Positions 43,063-52,809 of a stretch of 64,000 nucleotides of DNA are shown here, in pieces. Made by a program: the position numbers and the translations under genes. Source of the DNA: Burkholderia vietnamiensis LMG 10929 (GTDB lineage: Bacteria > Pseudomonadota > Gammaproteobacteria > Burkholderiales > Burkholderiaceae); assembly GCF_000959445.1 (NCBI RefSeq), contig NZ_CP009630.1:1364001-1428000 (forward strand), read 5' to 3'. The number at the start of each line of letters is the position of its first letter. The first letter of the stretch is position 1. Below the pieces are notes generated by a model. That model was not told the origin of the DNA, ran no database searches, and worked only from the letters and a program-made list of their open reading frames with translations.

Positions 43063-45701
43063 AGCGTCCTGCCCGCCTCGCGCACATGACTGAAATAGCG
43101 CTCGCCGATCCGGTTCGACAGATCCCACACGGCCTTCACGGTCTCGTCGAGCGCGGCGAGCAGCCGCTCGTGCCGGCCGCCTTCGGTCTCGCACAGTTCG
43201 TGCAGCGACCACGCCGGCACGTCCGGGATCGTCTCGGCCAGCTCGGACAACGCATAGCCTTCGCTGCGCTCGACCTTCGTGAGCCGGCCGCGCAGCGCCT
43301 GCACGACCCAGCCCAGCGAGCGCGGGTTGTCGGTGTCGAGCACCAGCAGCGACAGCAGCGGCGCGATGTCGAAGCGGCGCTGGAACCGCGAGCGGAACGT
43401 GATCGTGCTGTCGAACAGCTCCAGCACGAGCTCGAAGCCGTCCTGCCGATGCACCGCGCCTTCGTCGAACGCGAACTTCAGCACGCTGCAGAGGAAGTCG
43501 AGCCGATCGATCTGCCGGCCGATCGACAGCAGGCGCCAGCCGTCGTCGCGCGTCATGTGGTCGGTCTGCGCGCCGGTAATCGCGCCGAGCAGCAGGCCGA
43601 CGCGCTCCAGCAGCTGCAACGCCTCGTTGCCGATCTGCTCCTCGGCTTCGGGATGGTCGGCGCTGTCGGCGAACAACTGCGTCGCGTCGTCGATCAGTCG
43701 CCACTGCTCGCTCGACAGCCGCTCGCGGATCGCGGCCGCCGCGCCGCGCATCCCGAACAGGCAGGACGCGATGCCCGAGGTGCGATCCGCGCCGCGCGTC
43801 AGCGACGTCGCGAGCGCATGCTGGAACGCGCGCGGCGCCTCGACGGCATTCGGCGCATCGGCGGCGACCAGCCCGGTGTCGCGGCACAACGTGTCGATCA
43901 GCTCGAGATGCGCGGGGCTGTCGACGTCGTCCTCGCCGCGCAGGCGCTCCAGCGCCGCACGCGCGAGGCGCATCAAATTGGTCGCGCGCTCGGTGTAGCG
44001 GCCGAGCCAGAACAGGTTCTCGGCCGCCCGGCTCGCGATCGCGCGCGGCCGCCCGACCAGATCGTCGGGGCCGAGGCGCGCCTGCAGCAGCGTCGTCGAA
44101 TCGACGATGCCGTCGGTCATCACCCAGGTATCGACGGTGCTACCGCCGCGCGGCATCGGCGCGTTGAACAGCGTGTCGCGCGTGCCGACCCGCGACAGCC
44201 CGCCCGGCAGCATCCGCCAGCGCTGCGCACCGTCGGCCAGTGCGAACACGCGCAGCAGCAGCGGCTTCGGCACGATGCGCGCGCCGCCGTGACCGTCGGA
44301 CGTGCCGTTCCCCGGCCAGGTCGGCGCCTGCGACAGCGGCAGATCGGCCTGTATCGTGTAGTGCTCGGGCTGCGCCAGAATCCGCGCGCGCCACTCGGCC
44401 AGCTGCGCCGACGTGAGCCGCGCGCCGATCACCGGGTCGAATGCGCCGCCGGCCTGCACGTCGGGCGGATACGACGGCTTCACGATGCAGCGCGCCAGTT
44501 GCGGCAGCGCGTCGTCGCACGCAGCCGCCTCGCCGCACCACCACGAATGCACGGCGGGCAGCGTCAGCGTTTCGCCGAGCAGCGCCTCGGCGAGCCGCGG
44601 CAGGAACCCAAGCACGCCGGGCGATTCGAGAAAGCCGGAGCCCGGCGCGTTCGCGAGCAGCACGTTGCCCGCGCGCACCGCCTGCAGCAGCCCCGGCACG
44701 CCGAGCAGCGAATCGGGCCGCAGCTCGAGCGGATCGAGCCAGGCGTCGTCGACGCGCCGCAGGATGCCGTGCACGGGCTCGAGCCCGCCGAGCGTCTTCA
44801 GGAACACGTGGTTGTCGCGCGCGGTCAGATCGCCGCCCTCGACGAGCGTCAGCCCCAGGTAGCGCGCGAGATACGCATGCTCGAAATACGTCGCGCTGTG
44901 CGGCCCCGGCGTCAGCAGCACGATCCGCGAGTTCTTCGCCGTCGGGCTCAACGCCTGCATGCTTTGCAGCAGCGACCGGTACGCGGATGCGAGCCGCTGC
45001 ACGCGCAGCCCGCGAAACGCGCGCGGAAAGAGCCGCGACACGATCAGCCGGTTCTCCAGCAGATAGCCGAGCCCGGCCGCGCCCTGCGTATGCTGCGCGA
45101 CGATGCGCCACTGCCCGTCGGGGCCGCGCGCGAGATCGAACGCAACGACGTGCAGCCACGTATCGCCCGGCACGCGCGCGCCGCGCATCGCGCGCAGATA
45201 GCCGGGATGGCCGGTGACGAGCGCGGGCGGCAGCAGCCCGCGCTCCAGGAGCGTCTGCGGGCCGTACAGGTCGGCCATCGTCGCGTTCAGCAGCCGCACG
45301 CGCTGCAGCACGCCGCGCTCGATCGCGGCCCAGTCGTCCGGCGTGACCATCAGCGGCAGCAGATCGAGCGACCACGGGCCGGCGGCGCCGTCGCCCACGC
45401 GTTGTTCATGGAGCTGGTAGAACAGGCCGTTCTCGCGCATGCGCCGTTGCAGCGCGTCGGCGCGGCGATCGAGGTCGGCGACGCCGTCGCTGCCGAGCGA
45501 CGTGAAGAAACTGCGCCACGCGGGCGCGAGCATGGGTGCGTTCAGGCCGGCGGCGCTGCCGCGCAGCTCGTCGTAGCGGCCGGCCGCAGCCGGCGCCGCG
45601 AGCGCGGCGGCGAGTTCCGCGGCGTCCGGCTGAGCGCCGGTATCGAAAAGCGTGGGCATCGCGTCGGCGTCGGCGAGATCGTCGGGGTATAAGGGCGGCA
45701 C
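43056..45701 (-). CDS. Circularly permuted ATP-grasp protein fused to alpha-E domain
   Basis: An 881-residue fusion. Residues about 70-500 form the circularly permuted type 2 ATP-grasp domain (LLTPGPHSATYFEHAYLARY, LVEGGDLTARDNHVFLKTLG, APGSGFLESPGVLGFLP), predicted to form amide bonds using ATP. The C-terminal 330 residues are the helical alpha-E domain (ASRAAENLFWLGRYTERATN). In the neighbouring set at 50384-52809 the same two domains are separate genes, so this is a fused paralogue. The start is GTG 45701; ATG 45659 is possible and neither has a good ribosome binding site. Overlaps the transglutaminase gene at its end. Confidence 0.88.
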   Translation of the reverse strand: MPPLYPDDLADADAMPTLFDTGAQPDAAELAAALAAPAAAGRYDELRGSAAGLNAPMLAPAWRSFFTSLGSDGVADLDRRADALQRRMRENGLFYQLHEQRVGDGAAGPWSLDLLPLMVTPDDWAAIERGVLQRVRLLNATMADLYGPQTLLERGLLPPALVTGHPGYLRAMRGARVPGDTWLHVVAFDLARGPDGQWRIVAQHTQGAAGLGYLLENRLIVSRLFPRAFRGLRVQRLASAYRSLLQSMQALSPTAKNSRIVLLTPGPHSATYFEHAYLARYLGLTLVEGGDLTARDNHVFLKTLGGLEPVHGILRRVDDAWLDPLELRPDSLLGVPGLLQAVRAGNVLLANAPGSGFLESPGVLGFLPRLAEALLGETLTLPAVHSWWCGEAAACDDALPQLARCIVKPSYPPDVQAGGAFDPVIGARLTSAQLAEWRARILAQPEHYTIQADLPLSQAPTWPGNGTSDGHGGARIVPKPLLLRVFALADGAQRWRMLPGGLSRVGTRDTLFNAPMPRGGSTVDTWVMTDGIVDSTTLLQARLGPDDLVGRPRAIASRAAENLFWLGRYTERATNLMRLARAALERLRGEDDVDSPAHLELIDTLCRDTGLVAADAPNAVEAPRAFQHALATSLTRGADRTSGIASCLFGMRGAAAAIRERLSSEQWRLIDDATQLFADSADHPEAEEQIGNEALQLLERVGLLLGAITGAQTDHMTRDDGWRLLSIGRQIDRLDFLCSVLKFAFDEGAVHRQDGFELVLELFDSTITFRSRFQRRFDIAPLLSLLVLDTDNPRSLGWVVQALRGRLTKVERSEGYALSELAETIPDVPAWSLHELCETEGGRHERLLAALDETVKAVWDLSNRIGERYFSHVREAGRTLW

Positions 45702-45869
45702 GGTCAGGGCGTTGCGTCGTCAGGATGGGATGGCAGCTGCGCGCTGCCGCCCGGCATGCGGTCACGGCCGGCGCGTCGGCCGGCCGCGGCCTGTCGGCAT
45801 CCTAGCACCTGACGCGGCGTGCCGGGGGCGCGCGAAACGCGCATCGTGGTCCGTCCTTTCATCGGCGAT

Positions 45870-48800
45870 TCAGGGCCGTCGCAGGTCGAGCGTGAACGGA
45901 AATTCACGGCTCGGCGCGACCGGCGATACGGCCATCCGCCCCGGCGTATGCCCCATCGCGACGAAGCGCGCGAGCCGCCGGCTCTCGGCCTCGTACGCGT
46001 TCACCGGGAACGTCGCATAGTTGCGGCCGCCCGGATGCGCGACGTGATACCGGCAGCCGCCGAGCGAGCGCTCGAGCCACGTATCGACGATGTCGAACGT
46101 GAGCGGCGCATGCACGCCGATGGTCGGATGCAGCGCGGACGGCGGCGCCCATGCCTTGTAGCGCACGCCCGCGACGTATTCGCCGGCGGTGCCGGTCGGC
46201 TGCAGCGGCAGCGCGCGACCGTTGACGGTCACGACGTGCCGGTTGTCGTTGAGCCCCGTCACGCGCACTTCGAGCCGTTCGAGCGACGAATCGACGTAGC
46301 GCACGGTGCCGCCGGCCGCGCCCTCTTCGCCCATCACGTGCCACGGCTCCAGCGCGCCGCGCAGCGACAGCTGCATCCCGTTCACCGCGATCTGCCCGAA
46401 CAGCGGGAAGCGGAATTCGAAATGCGGCGCGAACCACGCCGCATCGAATGCGAAGCCGGCATCGCGCAACTCGGCGAGCACGTCGTCGAAGTCCATCTTC
46501 AGGAACGCGGGCAGCATGAAGCGATCGTGCAGCGCGGTGCCCCAGCGCGTGAGCGGCGTCGTGTACGGCGCGGCCCAGAAGCGCGCGACGAGCGCGCGCA
46601 GCAGCAGTTGCTGCACGATGCTCATCCGCGCATGCGGCGGCATCTCGAACGCGCGCAGCTCGAGCAGCCCGAGCCGCCCGGTCGACGAGTCGGGCGAATA
46701 CAACTTGTCGATGCAGAACTCGCTGCGGTGCGTGTTGCCCGTCACGTCGATCAGCAGGTTGCGCAGCACGCGGTCGACGAGCCACGGCGGCATGTCCTGG
46801 CCATAAAGCAGCTTGTTGCGCTGGATCTCCGCGAACGCGATGTCCAGCTCGTACAGCTGGTCGTTGCGCGCTTCGTCGACGCGCGGCGCCTGGCTCGTCG
46901 GCCCGATGAACAACCCCGAGAACAGATACGACAGCGACGGATGGTTGTGCCAGTACGCGATCAGGCTCGCGAGCAGGTCGGGGCGGCGCAGGAACGGGCT
47001 GTCGGCCGGCGTCGCGCCGCCGAGCACGAAATGGTTGCCGCCGCCGGTGCCGACGTGCCGGCCGTCGACCATGAACTTCTCGGTCGACAGGCGCGACTGC
47101 CACGCGGCGTCGTAGAGGAATTCGGTCTGGTTAACCAGCTCGTCGAAGCTCTTCGCCGGATGGATGTTCACCTCGATCACGCCGGGATCGGGCGTGACCT
47201 GCAGCAGCTTGAGCCGGGCATCGCGCGGCGGCGGGTAGCCTTCGAGCACGAGCTTCACGTCGAGCGCGTGCGCGGTCAGCTCGATCGCCGCGAGCAGTTC
47301 GAGATAGTCCTCGAGCGCGGCGAGCGGCGGCATGAACAGATACAGGATGCCGTTGCGCACCTCCGCGCACAGGGCGGTGCGCGTGATCCACGCGGCCGAT
47401 TCGAAGCGCTCGGGGCGGCGCTGTGCGTCGTGCTCCCCATGCTCCCCGCGCCCGCCGTCGGCCGGCCGGCTGCGTTCGACGCTGCCGTCGCTGCGCCACT
47501 GCATCACCGTGTGCGCCGGCGCTTCGCGCTGCACGCCGGCCAGGTAGCGCGGCGCGTCGGCGGCGCCCGCATGACGCGCGCGGAACGCGGCCGCGTCGGG
47601 CAGCACGTCGCGCGGCGCGAACGGATCGCGCTCGACGAGATACGGATAGTCGGCATCGGCGACCCACGGCAGCGAATCGAGCGGCAACCGATAGCCCATC
47701 GGCGAATCGCCCGGCACGAGGTACATCCGCTCGTCGCGGAAGAACCACGGGCCGGTCTGCCAGCGCGGACCGTCGAGTGCCGCCCCTTCGTCGACGCGCT
47801 TGATCGGCAGCACGTAACCGACCACGCTGTCGAGTTGCCGGTCGAACACCTTGCGCAGTCGCGCGCGTTCGAGCTCGTCGTCGAGCCGCGAGTCGAACGG
47901 ATCGACGTTGACGGGCAGCCGGCGCTCGCGCCACAGGTAGTACCACACGTCCTCGTAGCCGGGTACGACGAATTCGTCGGTCAGGCCGAGGCGCGCGGCC
48001 AGTGCGTCGATGAAGCGCTTCGCGTCGTCGGTCGTGCATGCGGACGGTTCGCGCTCGTCGGCGAACAGCGACGGGTCGTGCCACACCGGCTGGCCGTCGG
48101 CGCGCCAGTAGATCGACAGCGCCCAGCGCGGCAGCTGCTCGCCCGGATACCACTTGCCCTGCCCGAAATGCAGGAAGCCGCCGTCGCCGTATTCGGCACG
48201 CAGCCGCTGCACCAGTTCGGTCGCGTAGCCGCGCTTGGTCGGGCCGAGCGCATCGGTGTTCCATTCGGCGCCGTCGCGATCGTCGATCGACACGAAGGTC
48301 GGCTCGCCGCCTTGCGTCAGCCGGACGTCGCCTGCCGTCAGCGCGCGGTCGACCTGCCCGCCGAGCGTGCACACGGCGTCCCACTGCGTGTCGGTATACG
48401 GCTTGGTCACGCGCGGCGATTCGTACACGCGCGTCACCACCATCTCGTGCTCGAACGCGACTTCGCATTCGTCGATCAGCCCCTCGACCGGCGCCGCGCT
48501 CGTCGGCTGCGGCGTGCACGCGAGCGGAATATGCCCCTCGCCGGCGAGCAACCCCGAGGTCGGATCGAAGCCGATCCAGCCCGCTCCCGGCAGATACACC
48601 TCGCACCACGCATGCAGGTCGGTGAAATCGACCGACGTGCCGCTCGGGCCGTCGAGCGCCTTCACGTCGGGTGTCAGCTGGATCAGATAGCCGGACACGA
48701 ACCGCGCGGCGATGCCGAGATGGCGGCACAGCTGCACGAGCAGCCATGCGCTGTCGCGACACGAGCCCGATGCGAGCTCGAGCGTCTGCTCGGGCGTCTG

Positions 48801-49307
48801 CACGCCCGGCTCCATCCGCACCAGATAGCCGATGTCGCCCTGCAGCTGCTGGTTCAGCGCGACGAGGAAGTTCACGGTGCCGGCCGGCGTGCGGTCGACG
48901 CCGTCGAGATAGGCGCGGAACAGCGGCGCCGCGCTCGTCTGCGCGTCGCACGCGAGATACGGCGCGAGCTCGGTCTTCAGCGCGTCGTCATAGCTGAACG
49001 GATATTGCTCCGCGCTCGCTTCGAGGAAGAAGTCGAACGGGTTGTACACCGACATCTCGGCCACGAGGTCGATCGTGACCTCGAAGTGTTCGGTGCGCTC
49101 CGGAAACACCAGCCGCGCGAGATAGTTCGAGAACGGATCCTGCTGCCAGTTGATGAAATGCTGCGCGGGCTCGACCGTCATCGAATACGAGAGGATCGGC
49201 GTCCGGCAGTGCGGCGCGGGCCGCAGCCGCACGATCTGCGGCCCGAGGTTGATCGGCCGGTCGTAACGGTAGCGGGTGGTGTGATGCAGCGCGACGTGGA
49301 TGGGCAT
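45870..49307 (-). CDS. Large transglutaminase-like protein with DUF2126 domain
   Basis: A 1145-residue cytoplasmic protein. The N-terminal 330 residues are a Bact_transglu_N plus transglutaminase core: HVALHHTTRYRYDRPINLGP, nucleophile Cys in ASGSCRDSAWLLVQL, His in DLHAWCEVYLPGAGW, and Asp in GFDPTSG. The remaining 800 are DUF2126, predicted to be a ligase-like domain related to ATP-grasp/GS-type amidoligases, with conserved segments LTQGGEPTFVSIDDRDGAEW, GGNHFVLGG and VTGNTHRSEFCIDKLYSPDS. It sits centrally in the cluster between the two ATP-grasp/alpha-E sets. Peptide or glutamate-chain modification is predicted, not shown. Confidence 0.88.
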   Translation of the reverse strand: MPIHVALHHTTRYRYDRPINLGPQIVRLRPAPHCRTPILSYSMTVEPAQHFINWQQDPFSNYLARLVFPERTEHFEVTIDLVAEMSVYNPFDFFLEASAEQYPFSYDDALKTELAPYLACDAQTSAAPLFRAYLDGVDRTPAGTVNFLVALNQQLQGDIGYLVRMEPGVQTPEQTLELASGSCRDSAWLLVQLCRHLGIAARFVSGYLIQLTPDVKALDGPSGTSVDFTDLHAWCEVYLPGAGWIGFDPTSGLLAGEGHIPLACTPQPTSAAPVEGLIDECEVAFEHEMVVTRVYESPRVTKPYTDTQWDAVCTLGGQVDRALTAGDVRLTQGGEPTFVSIDDRDGAEWNTDALGPTKRGYATELVQRLRAEYGDGGFLHFGQGKWYPGEQLPRWALSIYWRADGQPVWHDPSLFADEREPSACTTDDAKRFIDALAARLGLTDEFVVPGYEDVWYYLWRERRLPVNVDPFDSRLDDELERARLRKVFDRQLDSVVGYVLPIKRVDEGAALDGPRWQTGPWFFRDERMYLVPGDSPMGYRLPLDSLPWVADADYPYLVERDPFAPRDVLPDAAAFRARHAGAADAPRYLAGVQREAPAHTVMQWRSDGSVERSRPADGGRGEHGEHDAQRRPERFESAAWITRTALCAEVRNGILYLFMPPLAALEDYLELLAAIELTAHALDVKLVLEGYPPPRDARLKLLQVTPDPGVIEVNIHPAKSFDELVNQTEFLYDAAWQSRLSTEKFMVDGRHVGTGGGNHFVLGGATPADSPFLRRPDLLASLIAYWHNHPSLSYLFSGLFIGPTSQAPRVDEARNDQLYELDIAFAEIQRNKLLYGQDMPPWLVDRVLRNLLIDVTGNTHRSEFCIDKLYSPDSSTGRLGLLELRAFEMPPHARMSIVQQLLLRALVARFWAAPYTTPLTRWGTALHDRFMLPAFLKMDFDDVLAELRDAGFAFDAAWFAPHFEFRFPLFGQIAVNGMQLSLRGALEPWHVMGEEGAAGGTVRYVDSSLERLEVRVTGLNDNRHVVTVNGRALPLQPTGTAGEYVAGVRYKAWAPPSALHPTIGVHAPLTFDIVDTWLERSLGGCRYHVAHPGGRNYATFPVNAYEAESRRLARFVAMGHTPGRMAVSPVAPSREFPFTLDLRRP

Positions 49308-49400
49308 GGGAGAGCCGCTCGGTTCGGGTTGAGCCGGCCGCGCATCGCGCGTCGCCGCCGATACGGCGGGACGGCGCGGCGGCCTGGGCAGAGTTGCGGG

Positions 49401-50375
49401 TCAGACGAGTTCGGGCGACTGCACGACGCTGATCTCGACGCCGACGGTGCTCGCGCCGAGCCCCGTCACGGGCTGCGCGTCGCGATAGTCGAGGCCGACG
49501 GCGATGCGCACGTAGCGCTCGTCCGGGCAGCGGTTCATGAACGGATCGAAGCCGACCCAGCCGAGCCCTTCGACATGAGCCTCGGCCCACGCGTGTCCGG
49601 CCGGCTGCTGCATCAGCGCGGCCGGTTGCGGCTGTGCGCCGAGCGCCGCCAGCGGCACGCGCTGCGACTGCGCGGCGTGCGACGCGCCGAGCACCTGCTG
49701 CATGCCGTCGGCGCTTTGCAGCGCGAGCGCTTCCTCCTGTTCGTCGTCCGCCGCGCTCTGCTTCGCGTCGGCCATGCGCTGCATCGCGCCGTCGGCGAGC
49801 ACGTAGCCCGAGATGTAGCGCGCCGGCACCTTCAGCGCGCGCGCGGCCGCGATGAACGCATGCGCATGATCGCGGCTCGTGCCCTCGCCGTTTTGCAGCG
49901 CCGTTTCGGCATCGACGGGCGCGTCGGTCAGATTCGGTGCATACGCGATGCGGCCGTGCACTTCCGTCATCAGCCAGTGCAGCGCATCGAGGCTGTGCGG
50001 CTCGATCGGCAACGCCTGCGTCAACTCGCGCACGGTGTCGCCGGCCTTCGTGAGCGCGGTCTCGCGCTCGAAGATCCACGGCGGCGCATAACCGTCCTGA
50101 TTGCCGAGGATGCCCGCGCGGTCCTGCGTCTCGACGACGCCGGCCGCGACCACGACGATCTCCGGCTTCGCGCCGCGCTCGTGACGCACGAGATCGACGC
50201 GGTTGCCGAGCCCGTCCGCATAGGACAACGTCGGCTCGACGCCGTCGATCGTCACCTGCCACGCGCGCACCGTCTGCCCCGGCCCGGATTGCGGCCGCAG
50301 CCGCAGCCGCTGCAGCGCGTGGGACGCCTGCTCGTCGAACTGATAACGCGAGATGTGTCGGATAGCGAGTCGCAT
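49401..50375 (-). CDS. Transglutaminase-like protein with Ser in place of catalytic Cys
   Basis: A 324-residue paralogue beginning MRLAIRHISRYQFDEQASHA. The core aligns with its neighbours, but the nucleophile position reads GEGTSRDHAHAFIAAAR: serine (codon AGC) replaces the cysteine found in the other two proteins (GVCQD, GSCRD). The catalytic His (GHAWAEAHVEGLGW) and Asp (GFDPF) remain. An insertion of about 60 Gln/Ala-rich residues lies between YVLADG and the histidine block. It may be a non-catalytic partner or use serine. It lies eight bases after the alpha-E gene. Confidence 0.85.
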   Translation of the reverse strand: MRLAIRHISRYQFDEQASHALQRLRLRPQSGPGQTVRAWQVTIDGVEPTLSYADGLGNRVDLVRHERGAKPEIVVVAAGVVETQDRAGILGNQDGYAPPWIFERETALTKAGDTVRELTQALPIEPHSLDALHWLMTEVHGRIAYAPNLTDAPVDAETALQNGEGTSRDHAHAFIAAARALKVPARYISGYVLADGAMQRMADAKQSAADDEQEEALALQSADGMQQVLGASHAAQSQRVPLAALGAQPQPAALMQQPAGHAWAEAHVEGLGWVGFDPFMNRCPDERYVRIAVGLDYRDAQPVTGLGASTVGVEISVVQSPELV

Positions 50376-50383
50376 GGCAAGTC

Positions 50384-51325
50384 TCAGTCGAAGTTGTAGG
50401 CCTGGGCGATGTCGACGCCGAGGCTGTTGTTGCGGCCGATGAAGTCGGTCAGGAACTCGTGCAGGCCGCTCTTGAAGATCCGCTCGACCGACGTGTCGGA
50501 CAGCATCTGCAGGATCTTGGTGGCCGTGTCGTGACACGGATGTGTCACGCCGTAATCCTTCGCGAGCAGGTTCAGGCTCGACACCACGCGCCCGTAGCAA
50601 TAGCGCAGCGAACGCGGCATGCGGCCGTTCAGGATCAGGTAGTCGGCGATGTTCATCGGCTTGTACTGGACGTCGTACACCCAGCGGTACGAACGGTGCG
50701 CGGCCACGCAGCGCAGGATCGTCTCCCACTGGTAGTTGTCGAGAATCGTGCCGACGTGCGACACCGACGGCAGCAGCAGGTGGTACTTCACGTCGATGAT
50801 CCGCGCGGTGTTGTCGGCGCGCTCGACGAACGCGCCGATCTGCGCGAAATCGAAGATCTCGTTGCGCAGCATCGTGCTGTAGAAGCTGCCGAGGATCAGC
50901 GCGGTCTCGCGCTTCACTTCGTCGAGCACCGCGGGCAGCGCGCTCTCCGGCACCGGCCGCGCAAGCGCCTGGCGCAGCGCGAGCCACGCGCCGTTCACGC
51001 TCTCCCACGCCTCGCGCGTCAGCGCCGTGCGCACCATCCGCGCGTTCGAGCGCGCGGCTTCGATGCACGACAGCACGCTCGACGGATTGTCGCGGTCGCG
51101 CAGCAGATAGTCGGTCACGGTGTCGGCGGCATACGCGTCGTATTTGCGCCGATAGCCGTCGTCGGCGCCCGAGCTGACCAGCACCGACGACCATTCGGCC
51201 GGCGCGTCGGACGTGCGCGTGAGCGCCATCCGCAACCCGGCGTCGACGATGCGCGCGATGTTCTCCGCGCGCTCGATATAGCGGTACATCCAGTACAGAC
51301 CGCTCGCAGTTCGTCCCAGAAGCAT
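50384..51325 (-). CDS. Alpha-E domain protein
   Basis: A 313-residue all-helical protein of the alpha-E (DUF403) family: LLGRTASGLYWMYRYIERAE at the start, FVERADNTARIIDVKYHLLL in the middle and SGLHEFLTDFIGRNNSLGVD near the end. The conserved R-x-x-E and ERADN motifs suggest a bound ligand or catalytic role, but the activity is unknown. In genomes it is nearly always next to a circularly permuted ATP-grasp protein and a transglutaminase, as here. It follows the ATP-grasp gene by about 70 bases. Confidence 0.88.
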   Translation of the reverse strand: MLLGRTASGLYWMYRYIERAENIARIVDAGLRMALTRTSDAPAEWSSVLVSSGADDGYRRKYDAYAADTVTDYLLRDRDNPSSVLSCIEAARSNARMVRTALTREAWESVNGAWLALRQALARPVPESALPAVLDEVKRETALILGSFYSTMLRNEIFDFAQIGAFVERADNTARIIDVKYHLLLPSVSHVGTILDNYQWETILRCVAAHRSYRWVYDVQYKPMNIADYLILNGRMPRSLRYCYGRVVSSLNLLAKDYGVTHPCHDTATKILQMLSDTSVERIFKSGLHEFLTDFIGRNNSLGVDIAQAYNFD

Positions 51326-51393
51326 CTCGTGTCCACTCCGTCTTCGTTCGGTTCGCGCGCCGGCTGTGGCGCGCGCGTGCGTGCGTTCCCGGC

Positions 51394-52809
51394 TCAGTCG
51401 GCCAGCACCCAGGTGTCCTTGGTGCCGCCGCCCTGGCTCGAGTTGACGACGAGCGAGCCTTCCTGCAGCGCGACGCGCGTGAGGCCGCCGGGCGTGATGC
51501 GGATGCGGTCCGACACCAGCACGAAGGGCCGCAGGTCGACGTGGCGCGGCGCGAGGCCGGCGTCGGTCAGGATCGGCGTCGTGGACAGCGCCAGCGTCGG
51601 TTGCGCGATGTAGTTCGCCGGCCGCGCGCGCAGCTTCGCGGCGAACGCGGCGAGCTCGGCCTTCGACGCGCACGGGCCGACCAGCATCCCGTAGCCGCCC
51701 GAGCCGTGCACTTCCTTCACGACCAGCTCGTCGAGATGGGCGAGCACGTATTCGAGGCTGTCGGCGTCGCCGCAGCGCCACGTCGGCACGTTCTCCAGCA
51801 GCGCCTTGCGGCCGGTGTAGAACTCGACGATCTCCGGCATGTACGAGTAGATCGCCTTGTCGTCGGCGATGCCGGTGCCGGGCGCGTTCGCGATCGTGAT
51901 GTTGCCGGCGCGGTAGACGTCCATGATCCCGGCCACGCCGAGCACCGAGTCGGGCCGGAACGTGAGCGGATCGAGGAACGCGTCGTCGACGCGGCGGTAC
52001 AGCACGTCGATCGCGCGAAAGCCTTCGGTCGTGCGCATCGCGACGCGGCCGTCGATCACCTGCAGATCGCTGCCTTCGACGAGATGCACGCCCATCTGGT
52101 CGGCGAGGAACGAATGTTCGTAGTACGCGGAGTTGTGGATGCCCGGCGTGAGCACGGCGATGGTCGGATTGTCGGCGTTGCCGCCGGGCGGGCACACGGC
52201 CGCGAGCGACTGGCGCAGCATCTGCGGATAGGTCTCGACCGGGCGTACCTTGACCTGCTGGAACAGCTCCGGAAAGAGCTGCATCATCGTCTCGCGGTTC
52301 TCCAGCATGTAGGACACGCCGGACGGCGTGCGCGCGTTGTCCTCCAGCACGTAGAACTGATCTTCGCCGGTGCGCACGATGTCGACGCCGATGATGTGCG
52401 TATAGACGTTCCCGGGCGGCCGGAAATCGATCATCTCGGGGATGAACGCCTCGTTGTGCGCGATCAGATGCTTGGGCACGATGCCCGCGCGCACGATCTC
52501 CTGGCGATGGTAGATGTCGTCGAGGAAGGCGTTGAGCGCCATCACGCGCTGCTCGATGCCGAGCGACAGGCGGCTCCATTCGGCGCCCGAGATGATGCGC
52601 GGCACGATGTCGAACGGGATCAGGCGCTCGGCCGCCTGGGCGTCGCCGTAGACGGCGAACGTGATGCCCGTCCTGCGGAACACGGCCTCCGCATCGTGGG
52701 CCTTCTGGGCGAGGCTGGCAGGGTCCTGCGTGTCGAGCCACTGCTTGAGGCGCGCATAAGGCGCCCTCACCATGTCGCCGGATTGCAGCATTTCATCGAA
52801 TGGCTTCAT
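51394..52809 (-). CDS. Circularly permuted type 2 ATP-grasp protein
   Basis: A 471-residue protein predicted to catalyse ATP-dependent amide formation. Visible family blocks: GIEQRVMALNAFLDDIYHRQ, VLEDNARTPSGVSYMLENRE (metal and ATP contacts), VLTPGIHNSAYYEHSFLADQ, LVEGSDLQVIDGRVAMRTTE, APGTGIADDKAIYSYMPEIV, KEVHGSGGYGMLVGP. First gene of the block, with a GGAG site about ten bases before ATG 52809. It and the alpha-E gene are the unfused equivalents of the 43056 protein. Prior comparative genomics predicts peptide-like metabolite synthesis; no substrate is known. Confidence 0.9.
   Translation of the reverse strand: MKPFDEMLQSGDMVRAPYARLKQWLDTQDPASLAQKAHDAEAVFRRTGITFAVYGDAQAAERLIPFDIVPRIISGAEWSRLSLGIEQRVMALNAFLDDIYHRQEIVRAGIVPKHLIAHNEAFIPEMIDFRPPGNVYTHIIGVDIVRTGEDQFYVLEDNARTPSGVSYMLENRETMMQLFPELFQQVKVRPVETYPQMLRQSLAAVCPPGGNADNPTIAVLTPGIHNSAYYEHSFLADQMGVHLVEGSDLQVIDGRVAMRTTEGFRAIDVLYRRVDDAFLDPLTFRPDSVLGVAGIMDVYRAGNITIANAPGTGIADDKAIYSYMPEIVEFYTGRKALLENVPTWRCGDADSLEYVLAHLDELVVKEVHGSGGYGMLVGPCASKAELAAFAAKLRARPANYIAQPTLALSTTPILTDAGLAPRHVDLRPFVLVSDRIRITPGGLTRVALQEGSLVVNSSQGGGTKDTWVLAD

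Noticed and set aside
45819..50399. A 1526-codon open frame on the plus strand opposite the transglutaminase genes
   Set aside because: It is Arg/Ala/His-rich, lies antisense to three well-supported genes and its existence follows from GC-rich third positions. The minus-strand proteins have clear motifs.
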